Assembly (NCBI GenBank): GCA_009760855.2
Contig: WPIO01000023.1
Coordinates: forward strand, 993,501-1,057,500
Direction: 5' to 3'
DNA length: 64,000 nucleotides
From: Cristatella mucedo
Lineage: Eukaryota > Bryozoa > Phylactolaemata > Cristatellidae
Shown here one piece after another: positions 20,567-32,164 of the stretch. Position 1 is the first letter of the stretch. The number at the start of each line of letters is the position of its first letter. Position numbers and translations under genes: made by a program. A model generated the notes under the pieces. That model was not told the origin of the DNA and did no database searches. It was given only the letters and a program-made list of their open reading frames with translations.

Positions 20567-20867
20567 TGTTAGAAGCATCACCTAGAGGGGCCGGTGCACA
20601 GCTGTGGTTTGACTGTGATGTGGCCTAGACACAGGCCGGTAGCATGCCGGTGAACAGATGGTGAATTCACCATCAGGGTCGGCCGGCTCACGGTTGTGGT
20701 CCTCCTAGATGAATCGTCGGGTTGACAGGGGAAAGGAGGAATCCATGAGGGTAGTCGATTGGGAGAAGGGGGATTAGGGAGCCATCCGTGCTTCGGCTCC
20801 ATGGGTCGTGCAATAAACTGTCTGGTTTGTTCATCGACTGGCTCTCTGCTGTGCGAAACGAACGACA
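20567..20867 (+). repeat. Probable solo LTR (Ty3/Gypsy type)
   Basis: A GC-richer ~300-bp block sits between two family A fragments. It starts TGTTAGAAGC and ends CGAACGACA, and has a polyadenylation signal AATAAA at 20812-20817, about 50 bp before the end, as expected of an LTR. ACAGC lies at 20562-20566 and again at 20865-20869. If that is the target duplication, the LTR would end at 20864 without the usual CA, so the exact right edge is uncertain. No internal retrotransposon sequence adjoins it. The gag relic at 41.5 kb is not shown to belong to it. Confidence 0.45.
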
Positions 20868-20904
20868 GCTTTATCCTGCTTCCACTCGTCTTCATTGTTT
20901 ATAT

Positions 20905-22130
20905 ATGGATTGATGCGAACGGACAAGGACCATGCCAGATACCTCTGAAATATGGGGTACCTCAGGGATCCGTGCTAGGTCTGGCTCTTTTCACGGTTTA
21001 TACTCTCCCTCTTGCCGATGTGATTGCCAGGCACAATCTAGGCATTCACTTCTATGCAGGTGGTACTCAGTTGTACCTTTACTTTAATCCCTCCAGCTCA
21101 GCATTTTAATTTCTCTTAACTCTCTTGCTGCATATATTGATGATATCCTAACATGAATGCTAGCAAACATTCTTAAATTTATTGATGATAAAGCCAACTT
21201 CCTTTTTATGGGAAAATCTTGCGCGATTAAGAAATTGGAAAGGTCAGTGCTCACTGTCGGCTCTGCCAGCCCATTTGTTAAATCTGCACAAGATCTAGGT
21301 GTCGTGTTTAAAGTGACCTTCGTTAGACGACCACGGGAGCATCATACTCAAGTCTTCCTAGTTTCACCTACACAGCATTTCTAAATTAGCGCTTAGACAG
21401 GGATACCACATCTATGTTGGTCCATGCATTTGTGGTATCTTGTCTTGACTTCTGTAAATAACTGCTTGCTCGCCTTCCGGCATTTGTAATCAGGCGCTTA
21501 CAGCTGGTGCAAAACTCAGCAGCTAGTCACGTCTGTCGTGAGCGTCTCAGATACAACGACATAGTTGCCTGCGACCTGCGCTGGCTCCCAGTCAATTGAG
21601 CTATCGATTTTAAGGTTCTGTCATTCACTTTTAGGACCCTATACTTTTTGGATGCAGCCCACCTATCAGGTCTATCCCCTCTCCAACCTAAGCATTGTAC
21701 CACTTGGTTTTAGGAGTCTAATCGTGTACCATTATCTCGTATGAACCTCATATCCTTTGGAAACTCGGCCTTTAGTTCCAATGCTCCCAAAGCCTGGAAC
21801 TTGTGTATTGCACATCTTTCGTTACAAGATCCCCCTGACTGTACCACGTTTAAAAAGAATCTAAGATGCATCTACTTGTTACAGCATTTAGTGGTTCCAT
21901 GTGATTTGTCTTTTGTGTGCTTATGTGTGCTAACGCTGTGCATGCTGCCACTAATCATATTGAATGGAGATCTACTGCCTGTTAACTCTAACCATGTTAC
22001 ACTTTGTGCCATTTAGGATACTACCACTAACCCCTCGATTGTGCTTCCAGTTGCAAATGTGAAGTGCCTAGAAAGCGGGTGAGTTCTCTATGGGTGCTGA
22101 AGCTAATGTATTAGCATTAGTATTACAAAC
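20905..22130 (+). repeat. Family A LINE relic from RT motif B to 3' end
   Basis: It starts at GQGPCQIPLKYGVPQGSVLG (RT motif B), then TLPLADVIARHNLGIHFYAG, where the YADD box reads YAGG. It continues through decayed LKFIDDKANFLFMGK, the IRRLQLVQNSA stretch, KAWNLCIAHLS and CDLSFVCLCVLTLCMLP to a 3' end with GTGAAGTGCCTAGAAAGCGG. Replacement of the catalytic aspartates plus frameshifts make it inactive. Confidence 0.75.
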
Positions 22131-22139
22131 GGAGGGAAT

Positions 22140-23250
22140 CGAATCTTGACAAGATATGCTTTGACGGTCACATATGCTTTGACGGCCTCTGCATGCCCGA
22201 CAAATATGTGATATGGTTAATTAAAGCTTTGCTTTGATGCATTTCAATTCATGCAGAATTATTATAGTAGCGTGGTTGAAACTGGGCACAATAAGCTCTC
22301 CACGAGTTTTAGTCTACCAGCACACCAGCCAGCATCAAAACTGCAGTCACCATGTGTTCGATAACAAGCAAATCGTTAGAAAGTGTGCAATAAACGTTCA
22401 AGTTAACATTAAGAATTATCTAGAAAATTTTGGAAAACTTATAAGTAAGTGACTTGTCGTCTTTTGCTGAAGGTTGGTTAGTTTGCATTGCCGATTATTG
22501 TGCTTGGATAGCTGCAGAACCATCCCGGTGATACCATGAGTATTCGACATGTCAATAGAGGTAAAAGAAAAACTCAAATTACAAGCTGAGGCATAGGAAT
22601 ATGGAAGAGAGTACGTGTGGCCTTGAACGGTCTCCTCGCATTGTCCTGAAGCCGAAGTGGTACCCGAGCTAGTTGCAGCCGTTTGGCATCACTATTCACG
22701 TTCTAACGATCGGCTTCATCTCTCAAATTTAAGACAACCTGTTTTTCAGAGTCGTGGCTACGCCTAACACAATAGGGCCGTTTTCTAAATTTATCTGAGT
22801 TCTAAACACACGGTTGTGCCTATAGGAATATGCTGCACATTCTTAAGGTTGCCTAGAGCCTAAATAAACTTCTTAATCTGATAAATGGGCACATTTTATT
22901 CGTAATGGTCGTTTTTTCGAGCACCATTCGCCTATCTTGTTACGAACGTCTTTGAGAGAAATTGTACTTTTCTACAGATCGCTAATACCTGGAGACCCTA
23001 TTGAAGTAAGTCGGTGGGGTCTCATTCCATCAAAAATGCTACTCCAATGACCGGATTTTAGTCTTTTGGTGGTAGTAAAAGTGGTCAGCAGGTAGAAATC
23101 GCTACGGTAGATCTGGCATCGACAGAAGCAGCACCATTTCAATAATCACCGGTATCTGTTCCTGGCACATTAGAAAAGATATTCAAAATCCACCAGAGAT
23201 ATTATTTTACGCAAACATTTTTTTTTTCGAAGGGGAATCAATCCCCCATT
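22140..23250. other. No recognisable gene; small direct repeat
   Basis: ATATGCTTTGACGG occurs twice at 22155-22190. Otherwise I see no supported exon or element. Confidence 0.45.
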
Positions 23251-23259
23251 CCTGCTTAC

Positions 23260-23316
23260 CTTTGCCGGAGTAAACCCTTATTGATTTCAGCCATTCAAGT
23301 AACTCGGGCATAGCAG
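23260..23316 (-). CDS. Weak candidate mini-exon in the SAMHD1-like intron
   Basis: A 57-bp block has acceptor CTAACTACAG and a strong donor (AAAG then GTAAGC) on the minus strand, encoding AMPELLEWLKSIRVYSGKG. The frame is open further upstream (EPGKGCLTTA). It lies between SAMHD1 exons a and b, which join without it. It could be an alternative exon, a nested minus-strand gene or chance. I recognise no domain. Confidence 0.15.
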
Positions 23317-23399
23317 CTGTAGTTAGGCACCCCTTGCCTGGCTCTGCATTGGTCTCTTGTATGCTTCCCCAGTCTCTGGTCATCAAACCCACCGGATTT

Positions 23400-24000
23400 A
23401 ATGATTATTGGTCCCCAAATAGCTACTTTTAACTGTGACACTTAATTTAGAAAGTACACCAAGATCCAAAACGAGCATTTAGGTGGAAATATAAACACAA
23501 TGCATTCGACCATTCGTCTATGAGATAACTGGATCAATAATACGAAGTACCTCGAATTCTCCCCCTCTCAGTGAGTAACTTGCTGGTCAGCGTTCCACGT
23601 CAGACGGCAATTGATTTGTTTTTACTTGAAACTACACACCAATTTTTAAGTTGCTAGGCTTAAGTGATTAATTAATTTCATGCAATTTTTGTGCTTGTAG
23701 TGTCATTCATTTTAACTTTGTATTGATACAGTTTAAATTTTCAAATGAGTATGCACACAGCAATTGTTTTGGATTATATGCAAATGTATATCTAGAACAA
23801 ATCCCGTACCCTCTTTCCCTTTTATTAGTATGCTGTCCTAGAACGACTTGCCAGTGGATGAGTACATTTCTTCGACTACATAAGCGGGTACTTTTGATTG
23901 AGGAACATTACACAAATTATGGCCTGTCGGCCCAAAAGTGAGAGAGCACATTTCATTCAACTTCGATGACATCCGCTTCTGGGTTTTCGCAATTTCTTTC
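23400..24000. other. No recognisable gene
   Basis: This AT-rich stretch shows no exon or element I can support. Confidence 0.4.
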
Positions 24001-25340
24001 GTGTGAGGCAAGGTAATGCGTCTCAGTCCGTAACTGTAAAAGGCCACTAGTACAAAGTGGGGCTCTGCAAGATAGTTTTCTACTGCCCACTCATGGCCTA
24101 AACGGTTTTCGGTACCCATACACGAGCCTTAATCGCACGAAACCAAGAGAAAGCGAGAAGTGCGGCTGCGTCCGGAAGAAAGCCTGGAAAATGATGCGAC
24201 AGCCCTCCGTTCGATTAGTCGTCAGGCTGAGTAATGCGACCTAGCAGCAAATATCCGGCCTACAGCAGCAAGCAATTTATTTGCAGAAACCACACCTACC
24301 TACCCCAGTCTAGGCACTCTGGACGGCTTCCAGTGTCTAGTGGTCTAGCCTTCTCGCTCCTGCTCGCTCCTGCTCCTCTCCTTGCTTACTCTTCCGGCAG
24401 CCCTTATCTTCCATGCACGCATCGTTTTTGCACTGACCAGCCATTGATTTAGTTAAACAAGCCCGACAGCTGACCACAGTTTATGTTAGAAAGACGCCAC
24501 TCCCCCAGCCTAAGAGGCAGCCCATGCATGGATTTGTGCCAGACTGCCGAGTCATCAGCCCAGAGCCATTCTCCGTCTCTCAACCACTCGAGAGCCTTCG
24601 GCGGCAGTCCGATCCTTCGTAGAGCCTCCGCCCAATGCTCGCCGGCTCCTGAGTTACGATCCCTCACGACTGAGTAGCAAAGAAGTAGCCGCTCAGGACG
24701 TCATGAAATGATGTGCTATAGTGGGCAGCGGGAGAGATGATGTCGTGAGTAAAACTTGTGCGTGTGAGCTACACAGTCTGAGACATGGAGAGCAAAAGCT
24801 TGTGTCGCCAATAGTCCTTAAGCATAGGGCGATTGGACAGGTAATTTATCATCAACGGAGAAACGGAGAGCACAAGGAGGCTGAAGCTGATGCAGCACCT
24901 CAGCTAGGTGTGAATGAGCCGAGCAATCGCCGGCGAGTCCTAACCAGGATTTCGCTCTGTATCTGTTGATCATAAGGAGCTATCTCACCTAGTTCAGAAG
25001 CAGAGACACCGGGCTGGACCTCTGACATTTGTTGACTAGCCTTACTAGCCACATTCATCGCCACATGCAGAAGCTTAATTGCTTTTTCCGGTAGCTAAGC
25101 CAAAACGGAATTGCACTCCAGTAAACTAAAAAGTCATTGAGGCATGTAAAGTTTTGGTAAGACACATTAATGTTAGACAATCTGAAATTTAAAGACAATA
25201 ATAAAACTGAATGGCTAGCTGCAGAAACAGCATTCTTAATGACGCTTCCACACTGTATTCAAGACTGTAATTGTGCCCTAAAGAAAAAACAGAAATCAGC
25301 CACTCATGTAGTCTTTGCCAACTGCAGATGGCATCACACA
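24000..25340 (-). repeat. Family B LINE relic, split by a GC-rich insert
   Basis: The minus-strand 3' part at 24000-24165 (CACTTCTCGCTTTCTCTTGG, GTACCGAAAACCGTTTAGGC in complement) and the C-terminal ORF2 part from 24665 upward belong to one family B copy. The second part includes words matching CTCCTGCTGCC, CTGCAGG, CTAGCTGAGG and the GGCTTAGCTACCGG stretch. Their order is that of 13130-13320 and 15766-16100. Between them lies about 500 bp that the other copies lack. Confidence 0.55.
24165..24665 (-). mobile_element. GC-rich insert in LINE B, unclassified
   Basis: The insert interrupts a family B LINE. Its minus strand has a 72-codon open frame with AGEHWAEALRRIGLPPKALE and WLRDGEWLWADDSA. 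The pattern W..IG.P..VLEWL..G is reminiscent of the start of DIRS-like or Gypsy-like reverse transcriptase regions, but the catalytic core is not visible, so this is only a hint. The plus strand contains repeated CTCGCTCCTGCT words near 24353-24377. Confidence 0.25.
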
Positions 25341-25554
25341 TCATTTTAGTGCGAACGTCACAGGCTCCTTACCGAGCACCGAATTTCTCTGTGGCCTAAG
25401 CTAAAGTGGATTACATTAGCTCGCTCATCGGAGATTATGGTCAACCGATCACCTCCCTCTGAGATTCTCGCCCTTGCCTGTAGCTGTATAAAATTGTCTA
25501 ACAGAGATCATATATATAGCCTTATACTTGGTTGCCAAGTTTGTTTTTTATGCA

Positions 25555-26790
25555 TGCCAATTCGCCTGTACGTCAGTGGCACTGGTCTTCAACGGTTACG
25601 GTTCTATCTCAACGAGGGACTTGTAAGCCTTGATATCAACTGGCAGCCGTTATCCGGAAAACCTAAAGTATAGGATAAGTCAGGGATATGTGCTTAGTCT
25701 ACTCTTTTCAAATTTCTATTCTCCCTCTTGCAGATTTAATTGTCTAACCAAGCGAAAGCATGTGATTATATTGAGATGACAGTCAAGTGCACCTATGCCA
25801 AGGTACTTACCTGACTTTGAGCTTGATTGCACTATCTTAACTCCATTTCTGCATGTATTCGCCATGCTGGTTTTGCCCAGTGGCTAATGTGCTCACCTCT
25901 ACCAAGGGCAAAGTGACTGTATTTGATGACCGAGGTCGCAAGCTCGAGCCCCATGCCATACATGTGGAGCGCCAGAATAGAAATTAAGTTTTCTTAGGGT
26001 GCTATAAAAACGAATTATATTGTATATTTATTTCTTACTTTGCCCTTGGATGGTAGCAAAAGTTCTTCAATTCACGACAATGAAACCAATTACCAATGGT
26101 TAAATCTTTTTTGGAATTACTTGGAATTAGGAAAACCGAACCTAAAACATGAGCTAGCCCGGCGTGACTTCTGCAGCATCTGCAGGCAAGCTGGATGTCT
26201 TGCACTGAAGAGACCTTCAACTAGACGGCCATAGCAGTTCAACGGTCGAGTACACATGCTTTCAGCTAAGTGCTATTTCAAACAATCGGGGCTGCTTAGA
26301 CAAACTCAAAATAGGCTCCTTATTTCATCTCAACCTTTTAAACTCATTACTCAAAGGTCTTTCATTCTTACTACGAGACATTCAAAGGCAAAGCGAAACC
26401 CAAAAGCTATGCTTTCCTGTCACGGACGTAGCAGTTGATAAAATAAGCCACCTCTCAATGATCTGCAGTAGCTCCCTATCAAAAGGCTTATCGATTTATA
26501 GTTGTTAGCCCTCACTTTTGGTCGCCCACTTCTCTAGCTCCAGTCATACTACCCAAACTACTTCCAAATCCGGCTTGGCATCTTACCACCAGCTCTTCTC
26601 ATTCAAGTAGTTCAGCTGTGCACTGACTGACATCACATTCGTTGAAGATCGTGTCATTCGTTCGTATGCATCAAAAACCTCGAGCTCACTCCAGACTGGC
26701 GAAATGGAAATCAATTCCCTGACTCAGCAAAATTTGAAACGAAGTTGAAAATACAAATTTACCTACCAGCATTTTCTGAGTGCATTTGCA
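25555..26790 (+). repeat. Divergent family A-like LINE, split by a SINE
   Basis: The left part (25555-25862) reads VSGTGLQRLRFYLNEGLVSL, LDIN, a decayed GVPQGSVLSPLLF and SISACIR. The right part (26036 onward) resumes exactly where the other copies do, with a decayed WMAANFLKLNDDKTN (TGGATGGTAGCAAAAG). It continues through a decayed STVKSAYFQLS to LIDL*LLALTFGRPLL. The nested SINE at 25863-26035 accounts for the gap. It is older than the SINE. Confidence 0.6.
25863..26035 (+). repeat. SINE with family A LINE-derived tail, nested in a LINE
   Basis: The tRNA-like head reads GCTGGTTTTGCCCAGTGGC (A box region), then GAGGTCGCAAGCTCGAGCCC (B box region). The tail GGAGCGCCAGAATAGAAATT, AAGTTTTCTTAGGGTGCTAT, AAAAACGAATTATATTG matches the family A LINE 3' end (AAGCGCCTAGAAAGAGATTA, AGTTCTCTGAGGGCGCTTTA). 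It aligns along its length with the minus-strand copy at 56505-56650. Confidence 0.65.
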
Positions 26791-26799
26791 TTTTTTTTG

Positions 26800-29540
26800 T
26801 TTCGTGCAAAACACTCATGGAAACTAAGCGATTCATTACTAACCACTTGATGAATACTTTTCAGCAAATTTAAAGTGCCTAAATACAGATTTTAATATAG
26901 TCGTGTGTTGTGCAAATTCTTTCATGCCATTATTGTTTCGACCCGGAGGGGGTACTAATTTTTTGCATTAATGCACAGGATTACGAAAGTGGTATCAACC
27001 TGCCTGCATGTCACCGTTAGCTGCAACATTTAAAATACTAATTCTTCTCTACTTGAATCGAAGAAACCTGTTTTCACGTAGCTTTCATCCTTAAGTGGTA
27101 AGGATCGCCTGTGCACTAAAAATATGTGACCTATCCTGTAGGAACAAAGGGTAAGAATCGAAGAATAGAGCTACCACCGATACCCATCATTTTGTAATCA
27201 ATCCTGGACAGATCGCGATGTAGTATACAGAAAACTTTAGACTATAGAACTAAAACACAAAGTTGACGGGAAAAGGCTATTTAGAACACACTATCAATGG
27301 TGGAACCAGTGGCTGGGGAATTCCCCTTACAGCAGGCAGCGACCTGTGCTGTTCCTATTCCTAGACACAATCACCAGCTACGACGCCATTACGTCTTAAT
27401 TCTGATTTATGGCTAAGCGCCTAGTTTTTATAGACTAAAAAATTAATTTTGCTATAATTTGTATTCCTGGCTTAGCCATACGTACATACAAATCTGGCTG
27501 GTCTGGCCTTACAAAAGATTTTGCAGGTCTTGTTAACTAGATGAAAATCCTGGCTCTGCCACTGAGTAGCCTTATTCGCATGCACTGAGGAAGAAATTAT
27601 TTTTCATAGCCCAGTTTGATGCCTCCATAAGATTCGAATTTTAAAATTCCTGGTTTCGTATGTAGGACCCTAGCCTAACAAGATTATGGTTTGCCTGCTT
27701 GTCTAACAACGGTGCGATGCATGCCACAAAGCTTCACTAATTGATTTTCTTGCAGCTGGTTGATATAAAAGCACCTGGATAGAAATTTGGTTTTCTTAAT
27801 CAGGTAAGAAAACAAAATTTTATATTCATTTCACTTTATAGCTCATCTATAGTAAATTTAGAGGCATGCGTTTTTCTGATTTCTTGCATTCCCACACATG
27901 ATGTTGGGTAAAAACATCCCTGCAAGGCCGATCATAACACTGCTGTAAATCTTTTACCGGTTACTTTTGGTTACAAAATGAGGTTTCCTGAAACTTGCAA
28001 ACAATTTCAATCGCAAGAGTACAACTTTTATCAGTTTTACATACAGTAAAGTAGATGGAAAAAGCTAGGATAGCTAAATTCGAAATGCTGGGTTATATTC
28101 TCTCCCTATAGAAAAACGTTTTGGTTAGTGATTTTTTAGCAGCTCATTGCGTCTCAATTTCGAATAAATTTAGAATAGCATTTACCTAGGTTTATATGCA
28201 AATTTATATAATTCATAAGAGTATATCTCCATTAAGTATTTATACCCCATAGATATATTCTGGAACCCAAATATTTCCCCTGCAAGTATAAAAACTACGT
28301 TTCGTCAGTTTGAAAGTTACAGGTAACCAGCTTTGGCAGCCATACCGCTCAACACGTATCATTCATCGTGGAGACTTACATAAATGTATCCATTAGTGCC
28401 GCTTCGCATCGGATTCGGTTAGGCTTCGCTTTGATTCTCAAACCTGTACTATGCTTATATTCTGTTTGTTTTGCTTCTTTTCTCCAAATCGATTGCTGTA
28501 AAAACACGCCAGTCCAAAATCTTGGGTGGAAACTGTTTCCCGTGCAGAAGATTGTGAACGTCAAACGCTTACCCAAAGCGGGCGCAGCTTTAATTCCGGT
28601 CGGTCACGCTCACTCCGGCAGGTTTTCAAAACTCCAACCCAGCTGGTCATGGCGGTAGCTGGGAAACTCCAGAAGCGTCAGTCATCACGTCGAGCGTTGT
28701 GCTGTATTTTAAAACTTCTGAGTGCCTTTTAAAAGACCCCTATAAGTTTATATCCGTTTATTTCTTGTAAGTTCTAGATAAGCATATGTTCTAGTGTAAG
28801 TATACGATCTAGTATAAGTTCTTATGTCCACATTACATGTAAGCTTGACAGTGGATGTTCAAGCAATGTATGCAAATTTGTAAGTTTTAACCCCACCCTT
28901 TTGGACAGTCATCATCGCTCTACCTCTGTTGTGCAACTATATAGGCACCATGAAGGTTACTACGTCAGGTGCGGATAACGGATTGAGTAACCAACAAACT
29001 TAACTTTCCACATGGCCTTGTAAGCATGTGCAAGCAATGCTAGTTTGATTGTATCTTAACAATACATTTTAATCTGTGTCTACTTGTGCAGCCTGTAGTT
29101 TGTTGTTTGCTAACGTTAGTTTCCATATAGGAAGGCAGTTTTGTTTCCGTGATCTTATAGGTGCAACTGATCACGTGTCTTTGATTCCTTTTGGTTTAAA
29201 GAAAACATTGAAATAGCTATAGGTATTTTGGGTTGGCTCCAAAAAAGTGCTAGCTCAGTCTGTTAGCTCTTGCTATAGCCAAATAGTAAAAATCTATAAA
29301 AACACATGGAGCTTCAATTTGGTTTCTGAGTAAGTCGTTTTCTCACTTTATGTGTGTGAAGTATTAGCAATTAATTAGCGTCATCCGTGCATCCAAAACT
29401 GTCGAATGTGTCTACGATTAAAAAATATTTCTACTAATTACTTATTTGTATTACTGCTCGCTTTGAATTGTAAACTCTACCAAGCTTTTGTCACTGTCTC
29501 AAATAATACACAAGTTAAAACTGCTTAATTCATTGAAAAC
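26800..29540. other. Intronic sequence, no element recognised
   Basis: This lies inside the 15-kb intron between SAMHD1 exons a and b. It holds no LINE, SINE or array I can recognise. A cluster of CTAGTGTAAGT-like words at about 28775-28830 is the only local repetition. It is the longest element-free stretch of this intron. Confidence 0.5.
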
Positions 29541-29548
29541 TGTCTTAC

Positions 29549-29709
29549 CCGATACTGTGCTCAAATCGAGTGTGAGTGGCTCCAATAAACACGCGGTTAG
29601 CACCTCCAAGTTGCTTGATGTCTCGGAGTCTTTGAAACTGGGGAGTATTGATTATTTTGACCAGCAAAGGGTGAAGCTTGATGCATCCATGCACAGGATC
29701 AGTCCATAT
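29549..29709 (-). CDS. SAMHD1: SAMHD1-like exon a (start of HD domain)
   Basis: Acceptor CCGGTTTCAG ends at 29710 and donor GTAAGA starts at 29548. Fifty-three codons plus two bases read [34 protein letters not shown] and [10 protein letters not shown]. Compared with my memory of human SAMHD1 ([37 protein letters not shown]) about 70% of positions agree. Arg/His of RFEH match human R164 and the metal ligand H167. Human D137 in allosteric site 1 is Asn (29647-29649), and N119 is Thr. Human Q142 and R145 are kept. The 5' exons, including any SAM domain, were not found upstream to 64000. The 15-kb downstream intron leads to exon b. Confidence 0.9.
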
Positions 29710-29719
29710 CTGAAACCGG

Positions 29720-31100
29720 CAGGTCATTAATGTGAATTGAATGACTAGCTAAACCATTTGGATATTTTGGCTAGCCTGGAGAAAAAATACAGTAAAAAAG
29801 GGCAACGGATTTTTTTGCACATGCATAGCGCTATAAAGCATGTCAATTTAAGGAAAAACTTTGTGGTAAAATACCACGGTCCTAATACGTTGGTATTGAT
29901 ACTTTGATAACTACTATTGACCTTGAATGACCAACTCAGTTGTAGGCTACTGCTTTTTTTTAATGCAACTGGAATCTTTCATCGCAATGCCAAGACAAAT
30001 TTAAACTGTTATACTGTGCCAACCAGCTCTGCCTCATGTGGGCTAAACATTAAGCGGAAAAGTATTAAAGAACTATGCTTTAATCGAATCATGATGTGCT
30101 ACTTAAAATACTTTTGCATTTTAAATACAAAGCCTCCATTTAGTACTAGTTCTTAAGCTGCAGCACCACAGCATGGGATATCGATCAGAATTGGTAGTTA
30201 GGGATCACACGGACGACTATTTAAAAATGTATTATGAGAAACATCTTTTAATGTTGGCTTTGCCATATAATCACTGTCCACAAAAGAGATTAAGACGTTT
30301 TTAAAAATTACCAGTGACAAAAGCAACGATATTAAAATAGTCTTTTGCGTCTTGGCTGCCGTTGGCGTGCTGCTTCACATACCACCCTCATATGATAATT
30401 TCAAACTTCTTAGCACATCAGTGTGATTTTAGATAATAGATGACAAAAACGGTACATTTAAAGCTTCAGCTTTAACAAAAACCAGCCGGTTTCTACTGGT
30501 TGGAGCAACTTCCGCCCCCTCAAACCTAATGCACAGATGAAATCAAACTTGCTTTCTTATGTGGTATACCGTTTACAATCGATGTTTTTGGCAATATTGA
30601 TCACCACCATGTGATGGTGTTCTAGAGTCTTTGCACAAAATAGATTCTTGCACAAATGAAGAAGACCAGAACTGTCGTTGAAAGTGTTTAATGTTTCGAG
30701 GATTTAGCTGATGATTTACGGAAGATTTATAGGTTCATTATTTACATCTGCCTCTTGGGTATTCGGCCACTGACGAATCGCCGATGACACGGTGACGACT
30801 AACCACCACGCAAGGTTTTCCTTACTTGCCTGCAACAGCGTTCGTTGTGCAGTATTTGTGCTGTTATCTTTAACCATGTTAGACATAGGGTTGTAGTTTG
30901 GCAAACAGTTTACACAATTAATCGTTAACCTTCGTTCGTGCATAATGCAACTATTTAGCAGTAGTATGCAAGTGGCAATTTAAAGCAGAGACTTTAAAGC
31001 CGTGTGTTTCCCGCCGAATAAAAAAAGTCTCGGTACCTCAATCAGTAGATTGTTTATAAGATAACTCGGATGGTGGAGAAAAGTTTCTTGCTGGACACGA
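29720..31100. other. No recognisable exon or element
   Basis: This is upstream of exon a on the minus strand and probably intronic. A 75-codon frame at 30716-30943 (minus) shows no features I recognise. Confidence 0.4.
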
Positions 31101-31104
31101 AATA

Positions 31105-31250
31105 CTAGTTCGGCAGTCGGTCAAAGAAGAGTCTGACAAAGAAGCTAGAGAAACAATCGGCTACATCACCACTAGGATCAATAGGTATGAAGCTAACCTG
31201 AGAGCAGTTAAGGAGATTGTCGATCGTAGACATCAGCATTTTTGGTATGT
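31105..31250 (-). repeat. LINE EN-RT linker fragment
   Basis: The minus strand encodes NLLNCSQVSFIPIDPSGDVA then DCFSSFFVRLF, closely paralleling the linker NLSQVSSLP..GLADRSSSFFTNKI of the family B copy at 18780-18870. It is short and isolated. Confidence 0.5.
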
Positions 31251-32164
31251 GCGCTTGTAATTTAACAATACTTTGATAAGCCAGGCTTACCCTTTGCTGG
31301 GATGTAATAATGTAATATAGCATAGCCTTCGTATGCCTACCTATGGACATTCAGTCCTGATCTTAAGTATGCTTTCTTAAGCTTAGGCTTAGTTACCTCG
31401 TATGTAGTAGGTGCTTTGGTTGGGTTTCCCTGAGCCCTGAAAAGAAAACCAGGTCAATAACTCAAATATTTCTTAATTAAAGTCTGTTAAATAAATTTGA
31501 TTAAATAAAAATTAATATTATTTTAACGATAAAAGCCAAAAAACAGTAAACAGATGTATTAGCTGTTGTTCTTGCTGTAACCAACTTATATATTTCGAAC
31601 TAAGGCTATTTACATTAGCTACCCTTTATGCATTCGATTAAACAATTTATTTGTAGCATGGTTGTGTCGTTACTTTAAAAATAATTTGGGCGCTGGCAGC
31701 CCTGAAGACTAGTTTTACCACAGCTCGGGAACTTCAGGTTACATGGCCAACATGGACTAGACCTTATTTCATTAGGAGATGGTCACGTATTTTCTGCGGC
31801 CTTCAAGGTCGACTGCAGGAGAAGCATGGGCCTCAGTGGGTGACCAGAAGAAGGTGTTATAATGCCCTTAAAACGATCACTTGGGCACTTGCACCCACTT
31901 CTTGGCCTAATTTACATAGCCTGACGGATTGTTCATTACACGTAATTAAACTTACTGCTAGTGCACGTATTTTGTAACTTTTGAAGGTGATTTCACAGAA
32001 AAGCTCAACGAAAGCTAATTACGCTAAAATTCTATAGGCAGAAAACTGCATTGTTGGTGGTTTGGTTACAAATTAAAACTTAATGTTAAATTATTGTTCG
32101 TCAGACTTGGAAGCGTGATAGCCGTGTACAAGATTTCCTTGTATAATTGAACTGAATAAGGAAA

